From assembly GCF_030273315.1 (NCBI RefSeq), contig NZ_CP127174.1, forward strand, positions 558,001 to 622,000: 64,000 nt of DNA, in the 5' to 3' direction. Numbering within the stretch: position 1 is the stretch's first letter; each line of letters starts with the position of its first letter. The notes below the pieces were generated by a model. It did not search any database. It was not told the origin of the DNA and saw only the letters and a program-made list of their open reading frames with translations. The position numbers were made by a program, and so were the translations under genes. Below are positions 54,286-63,376 of the stretch, one piece after another. The DNA comes from Natrialbaceae archaeon AArc-T1-2 (GTDB lineage: Archaea > Halobacteriota > Halobacteria > Halobacteriales > Natrialbaceae).

Positions 54286-55491
54286 ATGACGCTGATCACC
54301 GACGTTCGACTCCGGCGTGTGCTCGACTCCCGTGGCAACCCCACCGTCGAGGCCGACGTGCTCACCGAAAGCGGCGGCTTCGGCCGCGCGGCAGCGCCCT
54401 CGGGAGCGAGTACGGGCGAGTACGAGGCGATCGAACGGCCGCCGAATGAAGCGATCGCCGCCGCCAGAGAACACGCCGTACCCCGCCTCGTCGGCGAGGC
54501 CTACGCCGGCAACCAGCGCGAGGTCGACGGGATCTTGCGCGCGGCAGACGGTACGGACGACTTCTCGGAGATCGGCGCAAACAGCGCGGTCGCCATCTCG
54601 ATGGCCGCAGCGAAGGCCGGTGCCGACGTGCTCGGTGCGCCGCTGTACCAGCATCTCGGCGGCACGTTCCGTGGCGAGAACTTCCCTGTCCCGCTCGGAA
54701 ACGTCGTCGGCGGCGGCGAACACGCCGCAGACGCGACGGATATCCAGGAGTTTCTCGTCGCCCCCGTCGGCGCACCCAGCGTCGCCGATGCCGTCTTCGC
54801 CAACGCGGCCGTCCACGGCGAGGTCGCCGCGTTGCTCGAGGACCGGGGCGTTCCCTCCGGCAAGGGCGACGAGGGAGCCTGGGCACCCTCGATCGACGAC
54901 GCGGAGGCGTTCGAGATCGTCGACGAGGCGGTCGAAACGGTCGCCGAAGACGTCGGCTTCGAGATCGGTTTCGGGCTCGATATGGCGGCCGCCGAGATGT
55001 ACGACGCCGAGGAGGGTGTCTACGAGTACAGCGACCGGACTCGAGACACCGACGAACAGATCGAGTACGTCGCCGACCTCGTCTCCGAGTACGACCTCGT
55101 CTACGTCGAGGATCCCCTCGACGAGGACGACTACGAGGCGTTTGCCGAGCTCACGGAGGAAGTCGGCGACCGGACCCTGATCTGTGGCGACGACCTGTTC
55201 GTGACGAACACGGATCGTCTCGCGACTGGGATCGAGGAGGGCGCGGCAAACAGCATCCTGATCAAGCCGAACCAGATCGGGACGCTTTCTGACGCCTTCG
55301 ATGCGGTCGAACTCGCGACGAAAAACGGCTACGACGCCGTCATCTCCCATCGCTCTGGCGAGACCGAAGACGCGACGATCGCACACCTCGCCGTCGCGAC
55401 GGACGCGCCGTTTATCAAAACGGGTGCCGTCGGTGGCGAGCGAACCGCAAAGCTCAACGAGCTCATTCGAATCGCAGACGACGCGACATGA
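54286..55491 (+). CDS. eno: enolase
   Basis: Interconverts 2-phosphoglycerate and phosphoenolpyruvate in the cytosol. The 401-residue enzyme has [37 protein letters not shown] and GDDLFVTN with metal ligands, [19 protein letters not shown] with the catalytic Lys, and [19 protein letters not shown]. Four-base overlap with rps2. Confidence 0.97.
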   Translation: MTLITDVRLRRVLDSRGNPTVEADVLTESGGFGRAAAPSGASTGEYEAIERPPNEAIAAAREHAVPRLVGEAYAGNQREVDGILRAADGTDDFSEIGANSAVAISMAAAKAGADVLGAPLYQHLGGTFRGENFPVPLGNVVGGGEHAADATDIQEFLVAPVGAPSVADAVFANAAVHGEVAALLEDRGVPSGKGDEGAWAPSIDDAEAFEIVDEAVETVAEDVGFEIGFGLDMAAAEMYDAEEGVYEYSDRTRDTDEQIEYVADLVSEYDLVYVEDPLDEDDYEAFAELTEEVGDRTLICGDDLFVTNTDRLATGIEEGAANSILIKPNQIGTLSDAFDAVELATKNGYDAVISHRSGETEDATIAHLAVATDAPFIKTGAVGGERTAKLNELIRIADDAT

Positions 55492-56270
55492 CAGAAAACG
55501 ATACACCACAGGAGGGGCTCGACGCCGCCGAGGAGGAGATCGACGAGGAGCCGGCCGAAGGTGCCGGCCCCGCCGCCGAACCCGCCGAGGACGTCGAGCC
55601 CGCAGAGGAAGCGGACGCCGAGGCAGCCGCCGAGGCCGAACAAGACGACGAGGGACCGTCCCTCGACGACGACGTGATGAGCGACGAGGAAGCGGACCTG
55701 CTCATCCCCGTCGAGGACTACCTCGGAGCCGGCGTCCACATCGGTACCCAGCAAAAGACCGAGGACATGGAGCGGTTCATCCACCGCGTCCGGACCGACG
55801 GCCTCTACGTGCTCGACGTCTCGAAGACCGACGGCCGTATCCGCACGGCCGCGAACTTCCTCGCGAACTACGCTCCCGAACAGATCCTGGTTACCTCGAG
55901 TCGCCAGTACGGTCGCTTCCCGGCAGAGAAGTTCGCGGAAGCGGTCGGCGCTCGAGCACGCACCGGTCGATTCATCCCGGGAACGCTGACGAATCCGAAG
56001 TACGACGGCTACATCGAACCCGACGTCGTCGTCGTCACGGACCCGATCGGTGACGCTCAGGCCGTCAAGGAGGCGATCACCGTGGGTATTCCGGTCATCG
56101 CGATGTGTGACTCGAACAACCAGGTCAGTAACGTCGACCTCGTCGTCCCGACGAACAACAAGGGTCGCAAGGCGCTGTCGGTCGTCTACTGGCTGCTCGC
56201 AAACGAAGTCCTCGACCGCCGCGGTGCCGAGCCGGCGTACTCGCTCGAGGACTTCGAGAGCGGAATCTGA
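55488..56270 (+). CDS. rps2: 30S ribosomal protein S2
   Basis: A 260-residue protein; the first 60 or so residues are an acidic extension (Glu/Ala/Asp-rich), and the core starts near [40 protein letters not shown] and [20 protein letters not shown] are diagnostic. Last gene of the superoperon seen here; mevalonate kinase, which I remember as lying near S2 in other haloarchaea, is instead 17 kb away at 38.2 kb. Confidence 0.97.
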   Translation: MTENDTPQEGLDAAEEEIDEEPAEGAGPAAEPAEDVEPAEEADAEAAAEAEQDDEGPSLDDDVMSDEEADLLIPVEDYLGAGVHIGTQQKTEDMERFIHRVRTDGLYVLDVSKTDGRIRTAANFLANYAPEQILVTSSRQYGRFPAEKFAEAVGARARTGRFIPGTLTNPKYDGYIEPDVVVVTDPIGDAQAVKEAITVGIPVIAMCDSNNQVSNVDLVVPTNNKGRKALSVVYWLLANEVLDRRGAEPAYSLEDFESGI

Positions 56271-56371
56271 GTCCGTCGACGGTCGCCCGTTTTTCGTCCC
56301 GTCGTATCCTGCTCGAGGCCCCGAGCCCGCACACTGAAGAGTGTAGCGTCCTATGATAAAGTGTGTCATGT

Positions 56372-57016
56372 ATGGTGTCCGGAATACGAGCGACGGTAAC
56401 AGTCCGGAACCCGGCACACTGTCGGCTCGCACGCGTCGCCACAGCCACTGGGGAGACCGTCGGCCGGATCTCGAGAAGCACCGCGTTACCCGGACCGACG
56501 GGAACTGTAACCGAGTTTCTGGCCACTGAAGTACCGGACGACGTAGACGCGACGCCGGTGTGTCCGTACGGGACAGCGACGCTGTATCGGCTCTCTCACG
56601 ACGGCGACCCCGACTGTCCATGTGAGTGTCTCGGCCAGTTCGGCTGTCCGATCGACCGGTACGTCGCCGAAGACGGTGGCGTGACGCTCGTCTTTCACGT
56701 CGCGGACTTCGAGCAGCTCCAGACGGTGATGGGCGAGCTCCGGGACCGGTTTTCCGACGTCGACGTCACGCGATTGCTCCAGGCGCCGGCCGACGAGCGG
56801 TCGGATGCGGGCGTCTTCGTCGACCGGGACCAGCTCACCGACCGACAGCTCGAGGTGGTACGGACAGCCTACGAGCACGGCTACTTCGAGCGGCCCAGAC
56901 GGACGAACGCGACGGAACTCGCCGAGGAACTCGAGATCACCCGGTCGACGGTCACCGAGCACCTGCGGACGGCCCAGCGAAAGCTCCTCAAAGACGTGTT
57001 CGAGGACAGCCGGTAG
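56372..57016 (+). CDS. HTH-10 (bacterio-opsin activator-like) regulator, Cys-rich middle
   Basis: A 214-residue regulator. The N-terminal part is a beta-rich sensor region with a Cys cluster (DPDCPCECLGQFGCPIDRY) that could bind metal or sense redox. The C-terminal HTH-10 domain is clear: LTDRQLEVVRTAYEHGYFER and TRSTVTEHLRTAQRKLLKDV. Start at ATG 56372; GTG 56363 is an alternative. Another HTH-10 gene lies at 16849, with low similarity outside the HTH. Confidence 0.86.
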   Translation: MVSGIRATVTVRNPAHCRLARVATATGETVGRISRSTALPGPTGTVTEFLATEVPDDVDATPVCPYGTATLYRLSHDGDPDCPCECLGQFGCPIDRYVAEDGGVTLVFHVADFEQLQTVMGELRDRFSDVDVTRLLQAPADERSDAGVFVDRDQLTDRQLEVVRTAYEHGYFERPRRTNATELAEELEITRSTVTEHLRTAQRKLLKDVFEDSR

Positions 57017-57071
57017 CCCTCGGCCGGTCGCGGTGGCAGAGTTAAGTGTCGACGCGACGCATACGTGAACA

Positions 57072-57524
57072 ATGTCACATGCCGAGGAAACGGCGATGAC
57101 GGCGACCGAAATCGACAGCTGCCTCGGGCGTCACGAGACCGGTGTGTTGGGGCTTGCCCGGGACGACGAACCCTACGCCATCCCGATCTCCTACGGCTAC
57201 GACGCCGACGAGCGAACGGTGTATCTCCGGCTGGTGTCGACGCCGGACAGCGAGAAGCGTCGGTTCCTCGGCTCGAGGCCTCGAGCCCGTCTCGTCGTCT
57301 ACGACCGGGCCGAGACGGAACCGATCTACCGAAGCGCCGTCGCTGCCGGCCCGCTCGAGGAGCTGCCACCCGAGGAACTGACGGTCGATCACGTCGAACA
57401 GTACGGCGACGCGAAACGACCGCTGTTCGAGATCTGGGGCGAGCCGACGGCCGACCTCGACATTCGGCTGTACGAACTCGAGCCCGACGAATTGAGCGGT
57501 CGTCGGGTCGAGATCGACCGTTAA
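57072..57524 (+). CDS. pyridoxamine 5'-phosphate oxidase-like flavin-binding protein
   Basis: A 150-residue split-barrel protein. LGRHETGVLGLARDDEPYAI and GYDADERTVYLRLVSTPDSE resemble FMN- or F420-binding haloarchaeal PPOX-family proteins. Substrate is unknown. Its TAA lies within TTAA (57521-57524), which is also the stop of the convergent zinc-ribbon gene. Confidence 0.85.
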   Translation: MSHAEETAMTATEIDSCLGRHETGVLGLARDDEPYAIPISYGYDADERTVYLRLVSTPDSEKRRFLGSRPRARLVVYDRAETEPIYRSAVAAGPLEELPPEELTVDHVEQYGDAKRPLFEIWGEPTADLDIRLYELEPDELSGRRVEIDR

Positions 57525-57655
57525 CACGACGCGAAGTGGTCGGCCGTGACGGCCGCCCCACAGACGGGACACCCGTTCGACAGCGTCGCCTGGCGTAACG
57601 GATCGTCGAGTTCGATCTCCTGGCGACACTCCGGACAGCTGAATACGTATTCCAT
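57521..57655 (-). CDS. small zinc-ribbon protein
   Basis: A 44-residue protein, MEYVFSCPECRQEIELDDPL, then GCPVCGAAVTADHFASC. Two CxxC pairs spaced by about 20 residues form a zinc ribbon of the kind seen in haloarchaeal DUF7560-like small proteins. A role in nucleic-acid or protein binding is likely but unspecified. Confidence 0.8.
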   Translation of the reverse strand: MEYVFSCPECRQEIELDDPLRQATLSNGCPVCGAAVTADHFASC

Positions 57656-57712
57656 TGCCCCCCGCTGGTCGGAGCTGTCGGGACACAGCATCAAGGTGTT
57701 TGTGGTGTGGGC

Positions 57713-58072
57713 TCAAAGCGACAGCCGTCCCCGGAGCCCGCCGTCGACGAGCCGGCCGTCGTCGACGCCGTCTAGCATGGGCTCGAGGTCGTCGAACCTC
57801 GGTCCCCGGCCGATTTCGTTCGTCTCGGGATCCCACCGGACGAACCCGTGGTCCTCGAGCAAGGGGAGATGGACGTGGAACAGGCTGATGCATACGTCGC
57901 GGTCGTGGGTGTGCTCGGGTTCGTCGACGAGCGTCGACTGGAGCGTCGCGAACGCGACCGTCTCCGACGGGGAGTGGTCCGTGAGGATCGCTAACAGTCG
58001 CCGTCGCTCCGACGCTGCGAGCGCGCTGAACACGGCATCGGCGTCCTGGTCTGGCATCGGCAACACGTACAT
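57713..58072 (-). CDS. small winged-helix regulator (DUF7344-type)
   Basis: A DUF7344-like protein of about 119 residues: AVFSALAASERRRLLAILTD, helix-turn-helix, FHVHLPLLEDHGFVRWDPET as the wing. The start is uncertain. ATG 58072 lies about 40 bp from the minus-strand TTAAACTCC; GTG 58099 and ATG 58057 are in frame. It is the paralogue of the gene at 25060. Target unknown. Confidence 0.78.
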   Translation of the reverse strand: MYVLPMPDQDADAVFSALAASERRRLLAILTDHSPSETVAFATLQSTLVDEPEHTHDRDVCISLFHVHLPLLEDHGFVRWDPETNEIGRGPRFDDLEPMLDGVDDGRLVDGGLRGRLSL

Positions 58073-58181
58073 CCGGGACGTCCGTAGTTCGACACCCACG
58101 TTATGGTGGGAGTTTAAGAGGGGTCGCGATGGCGATCGGTCGACAGAAAGAGTTACCTGCCAGACGGTCTCCAGTTCCGGT

Positions 58182-58310
58182 ATGCGAAACTACCTCTTCG
58201 AGTTCGAGGAGAAGAAGCTCCCACCGGCCGTCGTTCTGGCGACGGGGGTTCTGATCGCGATTTTTACGCTCGGGACGCTCGTTCGCATGCTGACGCTGGC
58301 GCTGTTTTGA
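58182..58310 (+). CDS. small single-span membrane protein
   Basis: A 42-residue protein: MRNYLFEFEEKKLPPAVVLA, then one hydrophobic segment (TGVLIAIFTLGTLVRMLTLALF). A charged N-terminus and a single helix suggest a membrane-anchored microprotein. Codon use is normal and the ATG follows an RBS-like spacing. Function is unknown. Confidence 0.65.
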   Translation: MRNYLFEFEEKKLPPAVVLATGVLIAIFTLGTLVRMLTLALF

Positions 58311-58465
58311 TCCTCGAGCGTCGAGACGGGAATGGTGGCTACCGCCTTCGGGCTTGGCCATCAGAGACGGCCCACGAGACCGTCGGAGCCGTCTCGGTCC
58401 GGACCAGTGACCGAGTGTACAAACGCGTCTCTTAAGTTTCCGCGCCCACCTACTCCGGAGTACCG

Positions 58466-58774
58466 ATGGAGTTTTGCGACGAATGCGGTTCGATGATGAA
58501 AGCCGAGGACGGCATGTGGGTGTGTGGAAGCTGTGAGTTCACGAAACCGAAAGGAGACGCCGCCCAGTACACCGTCACCGAAGATCAGGAGGCAAGCGAG
58601 ATCATCGAATCCTCGGAGGAGACGTCGTTGCCCGAGACCGACGCCAGCTGTCCCGAGTGTGGCAACGACAGGGCCTACTGGTACATGCAACAGATCCGCG
58701 CCGCCGACGAGTCAGAGACGCGCTTTTTCATCTGTACCGAGTGTGAGCACAAGTGGCGCGAGGACGACCACTGA
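58466..58774 (+). CDS. tfs: transcription factor S (TFS)
   Basis: A 102-residue RPB9/TFIIS-like protein that stimulates RNA cleavage by stalled archaeal RNA polymerase. The N-terminal zinc ribbon is MEFCDECGSMMK...CGSCEF, and the C-terminal one SCPECGNDRAYW...FFICTECEHKW. The acidic tip RAADESETR carries the Asp-Glu pair that enters the polymerase active site. Confidence 0.95.
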   Translation: MEFCDECGSMMKAEDGMWVCGSCEFTKPKGDAAQYTVTEDQEASEIIESSEETSLPETDASCPECGNDRAYWYMQQIRAADESETRFFICTECEHKWREDDH

Positions 58775-58807
58775 CGGTCGGTCCGTCCCCGACTCGGAGA
58801 CACCCGC

Positions 58808-60106
58808 TTACTCCACGCCGAACACCCGAACCGTTCGATCGGACAAGTCGTCCGGACTCGCGACGGTCACCGGGAACTCGACGTCACGTCTAACGGTAGC
58901 AGTCTCGTAGCCGAGCGTGACCGTCGTCGTCTCGCCGAGTCCGAGCGTCACGGCGTCGGTATCGACGACCTCGCCGCCGACTGCGAGTTCGATCTCCTGG
59001 CTTCCCTCGCCGGCGAACGTACCCCCCTCGTTTCTCACCTCGGCCGTCACCTCGAGGACGTCGCCCGCGTCGACGGGATCGTTTGCATCGGCGATCTCGA
59101 CGGCGAACGGCGGCCTGACGTCGGGACCGGGGACCGAGTCGACGTCGCCGACGACGCCCGCGTCGGAGACGACCGCAGCCGTCGTTTCGTACCCGCGTTC
59201 GATCCAGTAGGCGTCCTCGATAGGTCGTGAGAGCGTGGCCGTATCCCGGTCGTCGCTCACGTCGGATTCGTCGACGACGATGGCGTTGCCGGGCTCGAAC
59301 CACAACACGCTGCCGAGCCCACCGTCGGGATGGGAGACCGTCGTAGTTACCTCGAGCGTGTCGCTCGACCCGGCGGTCTCGTCTTCGCCCGGTTCGCTCG
59401 AGAGGGTCTCGATCGATGGTGGGCCGGAGCCGTCGGGATCGACGTCGACGGTCCATCCGACCGCCGAGTCGTCGGCGACGACGCGTACCTCCCTCGTGCC
59501 GGTCGTCTCGAACGTCGGCGAGAGCGCCGCTCGATTCAGGTGCGTGGTAACCGAGCCGAAAAACAGCTCCTCGAGGTTCGACAGGGGGCCGTCGTCGTCG
59601 ACGTACCACTCCGCCTCGACGGGATCGGAAACGGCGGCCTCGAAGAGGACCGTCGAGCCGGGCTGGACGGCAATCTCGTCGGCGGGTCCGATCCGGGCGA
59701 TCGACGGGTCTTCGGTGCCGAACACGGTAACGACCCGTTCTGCCGTGTCGGTGCCCGCTGTGACGGTCACCGGGAACCTGGTTGTCCGTGCGACGGCCGC
59801 GGTTTCGTAGCCGAGCGTGGTCGTCGTCACCTCGCCGGCCGCGAGGGTCACGGTGTCGGTGTCGACGACCTCCTCGCCCACCTCGAGGCGGACGGTCTCG
59901 GCGACGTCCTCGTCACCGACGTTCTCGAGCCGGGCCGTCACCGAGAGCGCCTCGCCCGCGTCGACGGGGCCGCTCGCGTCGGAAACTATCACGTCAAGTG
60001 ACTGTCCACGCTCGGCACGTGTCAGACGCCCGGCTGGATAGCCGAGTGCAAGCGCCGCGCCTCCCGCGACGGCTCCCAGATACGACCGCCTGCCGTAGCT
60101 TGCCAT
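58808..60106 (-). CDS. exported CARDB-domain protein
   Basis: A 432-residue protein with a Tat-like N-terminus (SYGRRSYLGAVAGGAALALG) but no lipobox. Two similar beta-sandwich CARDB-type domains (about 32-115 and 345-430), both with PVDAGE/PVDAGD, ENVGD/RNEGG and VVDTD-VTL, flank a central beta-rich region. It is likely a cell-surface adhesion or scaffold protein. The start at ATG 60106 puts the RR motif near the N-terminus; the frame extends 30 bp further upstream. Confidence 0.8.
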   Translation of the reverse strand: MASYGRRSYLGAVAGGAALALGYPAGRLTRAERGQSLDVIVSDASGPVDAGEALSVTARLENVGDEDVAETVRLEVGEEVVDTDTVTLAAGEVTTTTLGYETAAVARTTRFPVTVTAGTDTAERVVTVFGTEDPSIARIGPADEIAVQPGSTVLFEAAVSDPVEAEWYVDDDGPLSNLEELFFGSVTTHLNRAALSPTFETTGTREVRVVADDSAVGWTVDVDPDGSGPPSIETLSSEPGEDETAGSSDTLEVTTTVSHPDGGLGSVLWFEPGNAIVVDESDVSDDRDTATLSRPIEDAYWIERGYETTAAVVSDAGVVGDVDSVPGPDVRPPFAVEIADANDPVDAGDVLEVTAEVRNEGGTFAGEGSQEIELAVGGEVVDTDAVTLGLGETTTVTLGYETATVRRDVEFPVTVASPDDLSDRTVRVFGVE

Positions 60107-60222
60107 GCTGTCGCGTTGTTGGACCGAATACATCAATCATTTTTCAGTGGGTGGCGACTGTCCTGGCGGCCGACGGATCGGGTGGTCGCTGATGCCGGCG
60201 CGTGTCGACGAGTGGGAGCGAA

Positions 60223-61041
60223 CTACGTTCTCTCGCGCTCCAGGTCGGTTTCGACCGCCGCGACGAGATCGGTGAGCTCTCTCGAGAGCATCCCGCGGTG
60301 GGCTGCGAGGTTGGCGACGCCGCTTTCCGGAAGCGTCTCGCGCAGCAGGCCGGAGTACTCGCGGCGGGTCTCGAACTCGCGGTCGAGTCCGTGCTGGATC
60401 GAGCGCAACGTCTCGACGTGGGAGTCGGCGTTTCGGTTCGCCCACGCCGTCAGGTTACCCATGATCGTGTCGTCGACGTCGCGGTGTACCCGGTCGTTGG
60501 CCAGCGAGTTGTGCCAGCGGGTGGCGTAGTTGAGTATCGCGAGCCGGTGGGGCCACGCGAGGTCGCCGACCCGGTCGGCGTCGACGCTCACGAACGAATC
60601 CATGACGTACGTGACGGTGATACCGTCGTCCGTCGTGGACACGTCGGCTCGAACGACGTCCTGTTCGACGATGGGGAGGGTCGTCCGGTCCGTTCGCCTG
60701 TAATAGTAGTAGCCGATCCCCGAGAGGACGAGCGAGAGAAAGATCGTGGGAAGCATAAAGAGAAAGCCAATGACGAGTGCCATCGCGCCGTAGGGTCCGT
60801 ACGGTCGGTACTCGATCGTCCCGTCGTCGACCCGCCGCTCGTCGGCGACGGCCACGATCCGATGGTCGACGGACTCCCCGCTTTCGCGATCGTCGGTCGT
60901 CGCGTCGTCGGTTCGACACTCCCCGACGTGACGCTCCATACCCCGACGGAGGTCCTCGATCGCCACCCCGTCGTACTCTCGTTTCGTGACCGCCGCCCCG
61001 TTCGGGCGGTCCCGTCGCGTCCGGCCGTCGTCGGTACCCAT
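60223..61041 (-). CDS. hypothetical membrane protein
   Basis: A 272-residue protein. The N-terminal 80 residues are charged and cytosolic; one hydrophobic hairpin (PYGAMALVIGFLFMLPTIFL and SLVLSGIGYYYY) follows, and the C-terminal 150 residues are soluble and helical. No known family is recognised. It lies between the CARDB gene and the antiporter gene on the same strand. Confidence 0.7.
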   Translation of the reverse strand: MGTDDGRTRRDRPNGAAVTKREYDGVAIEDLRRGMERHVGECRTDDATTDDRESGESVDHRIVAVADERRVDDGTIEYRPYGPYGAMALVIGFLFMLPTIFLSLVLSGIGYYYYRRTDRTTLPIVEQDVVRADVSTTDDGITVTYVMDSFVSVDADRVGDLAWPHRLAILNYATRWHNSLANDRVHRDVDDTIMGNLTAWANRNADSHVETLRSIQHGLDREFETRREYSGLLRETLPESGVANLAAHRGMLSRELTDLVAAVETDLERERT

Positions 61042-61107
61042 TCATCCGGTGTATTACGCTGGCGTTATAAAAGAAGTTCGTCACTGGATCGGGTCGGGTC
61101 GTGGCTA

Positions 61108-63150
61108 TCATCGAAGCTGAAGGTATCGGCGGTCGTCGTCGCGGTCGCGACGGGCGGGATACAGGACGACGAAATTTCCTGCCGAACGCGTCGCGATTCG
61201 ATTCGGCAGTGTCCGAAGCTCCGGATGCCAGCCGACCGTTCCCCGGCGGGCACTCACTGCAACGACCAGGTCGTCCGGACCGATCTCGTCGCGGAGGAAC
61301 GTCGAGACCTCCTCCCAACCGTCGACGCGATCGATCGTCGCGGTCGGTCCGGTGTCGACCGACGCGAGCGCGTGTTCGACCCGGTCGGCGTCACCGCCGA
61401 TCGTGACCGCGCGAACGTCGGCCCCGGCGTGATCGGCGAGCTGTCCGACGCGATGGGCCGCCTCGCCGAACCCCTGATTGTCGACGATTTCCGGTGGGCA
61501 CAACAGGACGAGACGCTCCGTGACGTTGAGCGGCCGTCGAATCCGGGCGACGAATACCTGGACGGTCGTTCGGACGAGAACCCGGTCGATGACGTCGCCG
61601 AAGACCCGCTGCCGACGCGAGCGCGCCCCGTCCCAGCCGACGACGAGCGTCGTGATCCGGTTCTCGACGGTCGCGCGGACGATCCCGGAAGCGACGTTGT
61701 GATCGATCCGCGTCCGGCGCTCGACCGGAACCTCGGCGCCAGCGCCGTACGCCTCGACGTCCTCGAGCAGCGCCTCGGCTTCGGCTACCGAGGGATCGGT
61801 CTCGGTCTCCGGACCGGGCTCGACGACGGTGAGCGTATAGATGGGGTCGGACGGACGGTGCAACGCCAGCGCGAGGTCGAACAGCCGCTCGTGGTACTGC
61901 GATTCGGGCGAAATCGGCATCATGATTCGCTGTGGGACGTCGTCGGGGTCGTACGTCGACCGCTCCGTCGCGCGGGCGATTGCTCGTCCGGAACGGTCGA
62001 CGACGATCGATCCGAGGACGCTGGCGACGACGACCAGAATCACGACGGCGTTTATCACGTGTTCGTCTAGCAGTCCGACGTCGAACCCAACGAGAACGAT
62101 CGCCAGTGCGGCTGCAGCCTGTCCGACCGAGAGACCGAACATCGTCGACAGCTGGTCGCTCGAGTAGTCGTAGTGATACGCGGTGAGCCACGCTGCGGCG
62201 TATTTGGTGATGATCGTGAGGACGATGAACGCGCCGGCGATGGCGAGCGTTTCCCCACCGGCGACGAGCACGCGGACGTCGACGAGCATCCCGACCGACA
62301 GCAAGAAAAACGGGATGAAGAGGGCGTTGCCGACGAACTCGATGCGGTTGAGCAACGGTCCGCGACGGGGGATCAGTCGATTGAGGACGAGCCCCGCGAG
62401 GAAGGCTCCGACGATCGGTTCGACGCCAGCCACCTCCGCGAGGACGGCACAGGCAAACAGCACCGCCATCACGAACAGGAACTCGTAGTAGCTCTCCTGG
62501 TCGACGGTTCGAAAGAACCACCGACCGAGTCGCGGGACGAGTACCCACACGCCGGCGAAAAAAAGTGCCAGCCCGACAGTCAACTCGAGCCAGAATCCGA
62601 CGCCGATCCCCTCCTCGACCGAGGCGACGGCGACCGCGAGAACGAGCAACGCGAGCGTGTCGGTGAGGATCGTCCCGCCGACCGTCGTGGCGACGCTCTC
62701 GTCGGTCGCGATCCCGAGTCGGCTCACGATCGGATAGGCGAGCAACGTGTGTGAAGAGAATACGGCGGCAAACAGCGCTGCTGCGGCGATCGAGAACCCG
62801 AAGACGACGTAGCCGACGACCGTTCCCACTACCTGGGGGACGAGAAAGGAGAGCAGACCGAACACGACGCTCCGGTCGGCGGACTCGAGAAAGCGATCGA
62901 AGTCGATCTCGAGTCCCGCGACGAAAAGCAGGTAGATCAGCCCGACCTCGCCGAGTAACACGATGGTGTCGTCGCGTGCCAGCAGGCCGAGCCCGTTCGG
63001 GCCGACGACGGCCCCGGCGACGATGATTCCGACGATACCCGGCAGCCGATATCGCTGCAACACGAGCGGCGCGGTCAGAAAGACCACCATCGCGAGTCCG
63101 AAGACGAGCACCGGGTCCTCGACCGGAAGCGAAACGCTCGGGGGAACCAT
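61108..63150 (-). CDS. CPA2-type cation:proton antiporter with UspA-like C-terminus
   Basis: A 680-residue protein. Residues 1 to about 395 are a KefB/NapA-like antiporter of about 12-13 helices (RLPGIVGIIVAGAVVGPNGL, SSHTLLAYPIVSRLG, EPIVGAFLAGLVLNRLIP). The last 280 residues form two cytosolic UspA-like nucleotide-binding domains (RIMMPISPESQYHERLFDLA). It probably exchanges Na+ or K+ for protons under control of the UspA part. ATG 63150 is chosen because it matches the start of the divergent paralogue. Confidence 0.9.
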   Translation of the reverse strand: MVPPSVSLPVEDPVLVFGLAMVVFLTAPLVLQRYRLPGIVGIIVAGAVVGPNGLGLLARDDTIVLLGEVGLIYLLFVAGLEIDFDRFLESADRSVVFGLLSFLVPQVVGTVVGYVVFGFSIAAAALFAAVFSSHTLLAYPIVSRLGIATDESVATTVGGTILTDTLALLVLAVAVASVEEGIGVGFWLELTVGLALFFAGVWVLVPRLGRWFFRTVDQESYYEFLFVMAVLFACAVLAEVAGVEPIVGAFLAGLVLNRLIPRRGPLLNRIEFVGNALFIPFFLLSVGMLVDVRVLVAGGETLAIAGAFIVLTIITKYAAAWLTAYHYDYSSDQLSTMFGLSVGQAAAALAIVLVGFDVGLLDEHVINAVVILVVVASVLGSIVVDRSGRAIARATERSTYDPDDVPQRIMMPISPESQYHERLFDLALALHRPSDPIYTLTVVEPGPETETDPSVAEAEALLEDVEAYGAGAEVPVERRTRIDHNVASGIVRATVENRITTLVVGWDGARSRRQRVFGDVIDRVLVRTTVQVFVARIRRPLNVTERLVLLCPPEIVDNQGFGEAAHRVGQLADHAGADVRAVTIGGDADRVEHALASVDTGPTATIDRVDGWEEVSTFLRDEIGPDDLVVAVSARRGTVGWHPELRTLPNRIATRSAGNFVVLYPARRDRDDDRRYLQLR

Positions 63151-63376
63151 TCGTACTGATCGACGGCTGCGTGATCCGTACCACGCCACGATACATCAGT
63201 TTCGCCCCGGATCGAAACTGGCGCACGACGGTCGGATGCCGCGGCCGTTTTGAATGGGTTTATGTTTCCGTGTGAATTCACCATCGAATACGACTCGTAA
63301 CTCCGAGCATGGTTGAATATATCACGAACAGGTGTGGGGCTCCGTAGCGAATGTACACGACGAAACCGAACGCGTC
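63151..63376. promoter_or_regulatory. divergent promoter region between two antiporter genes
   Basis: 226 bp without a coding frame. A/T-rich stretches such as GAATATATCA (about 63315) and the TTTATG/TTTCC area near 63258 are candidate TATA elements for the plus- and minus-strand genes. No clear operator palindrome is visible. Confidence 0.45.
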
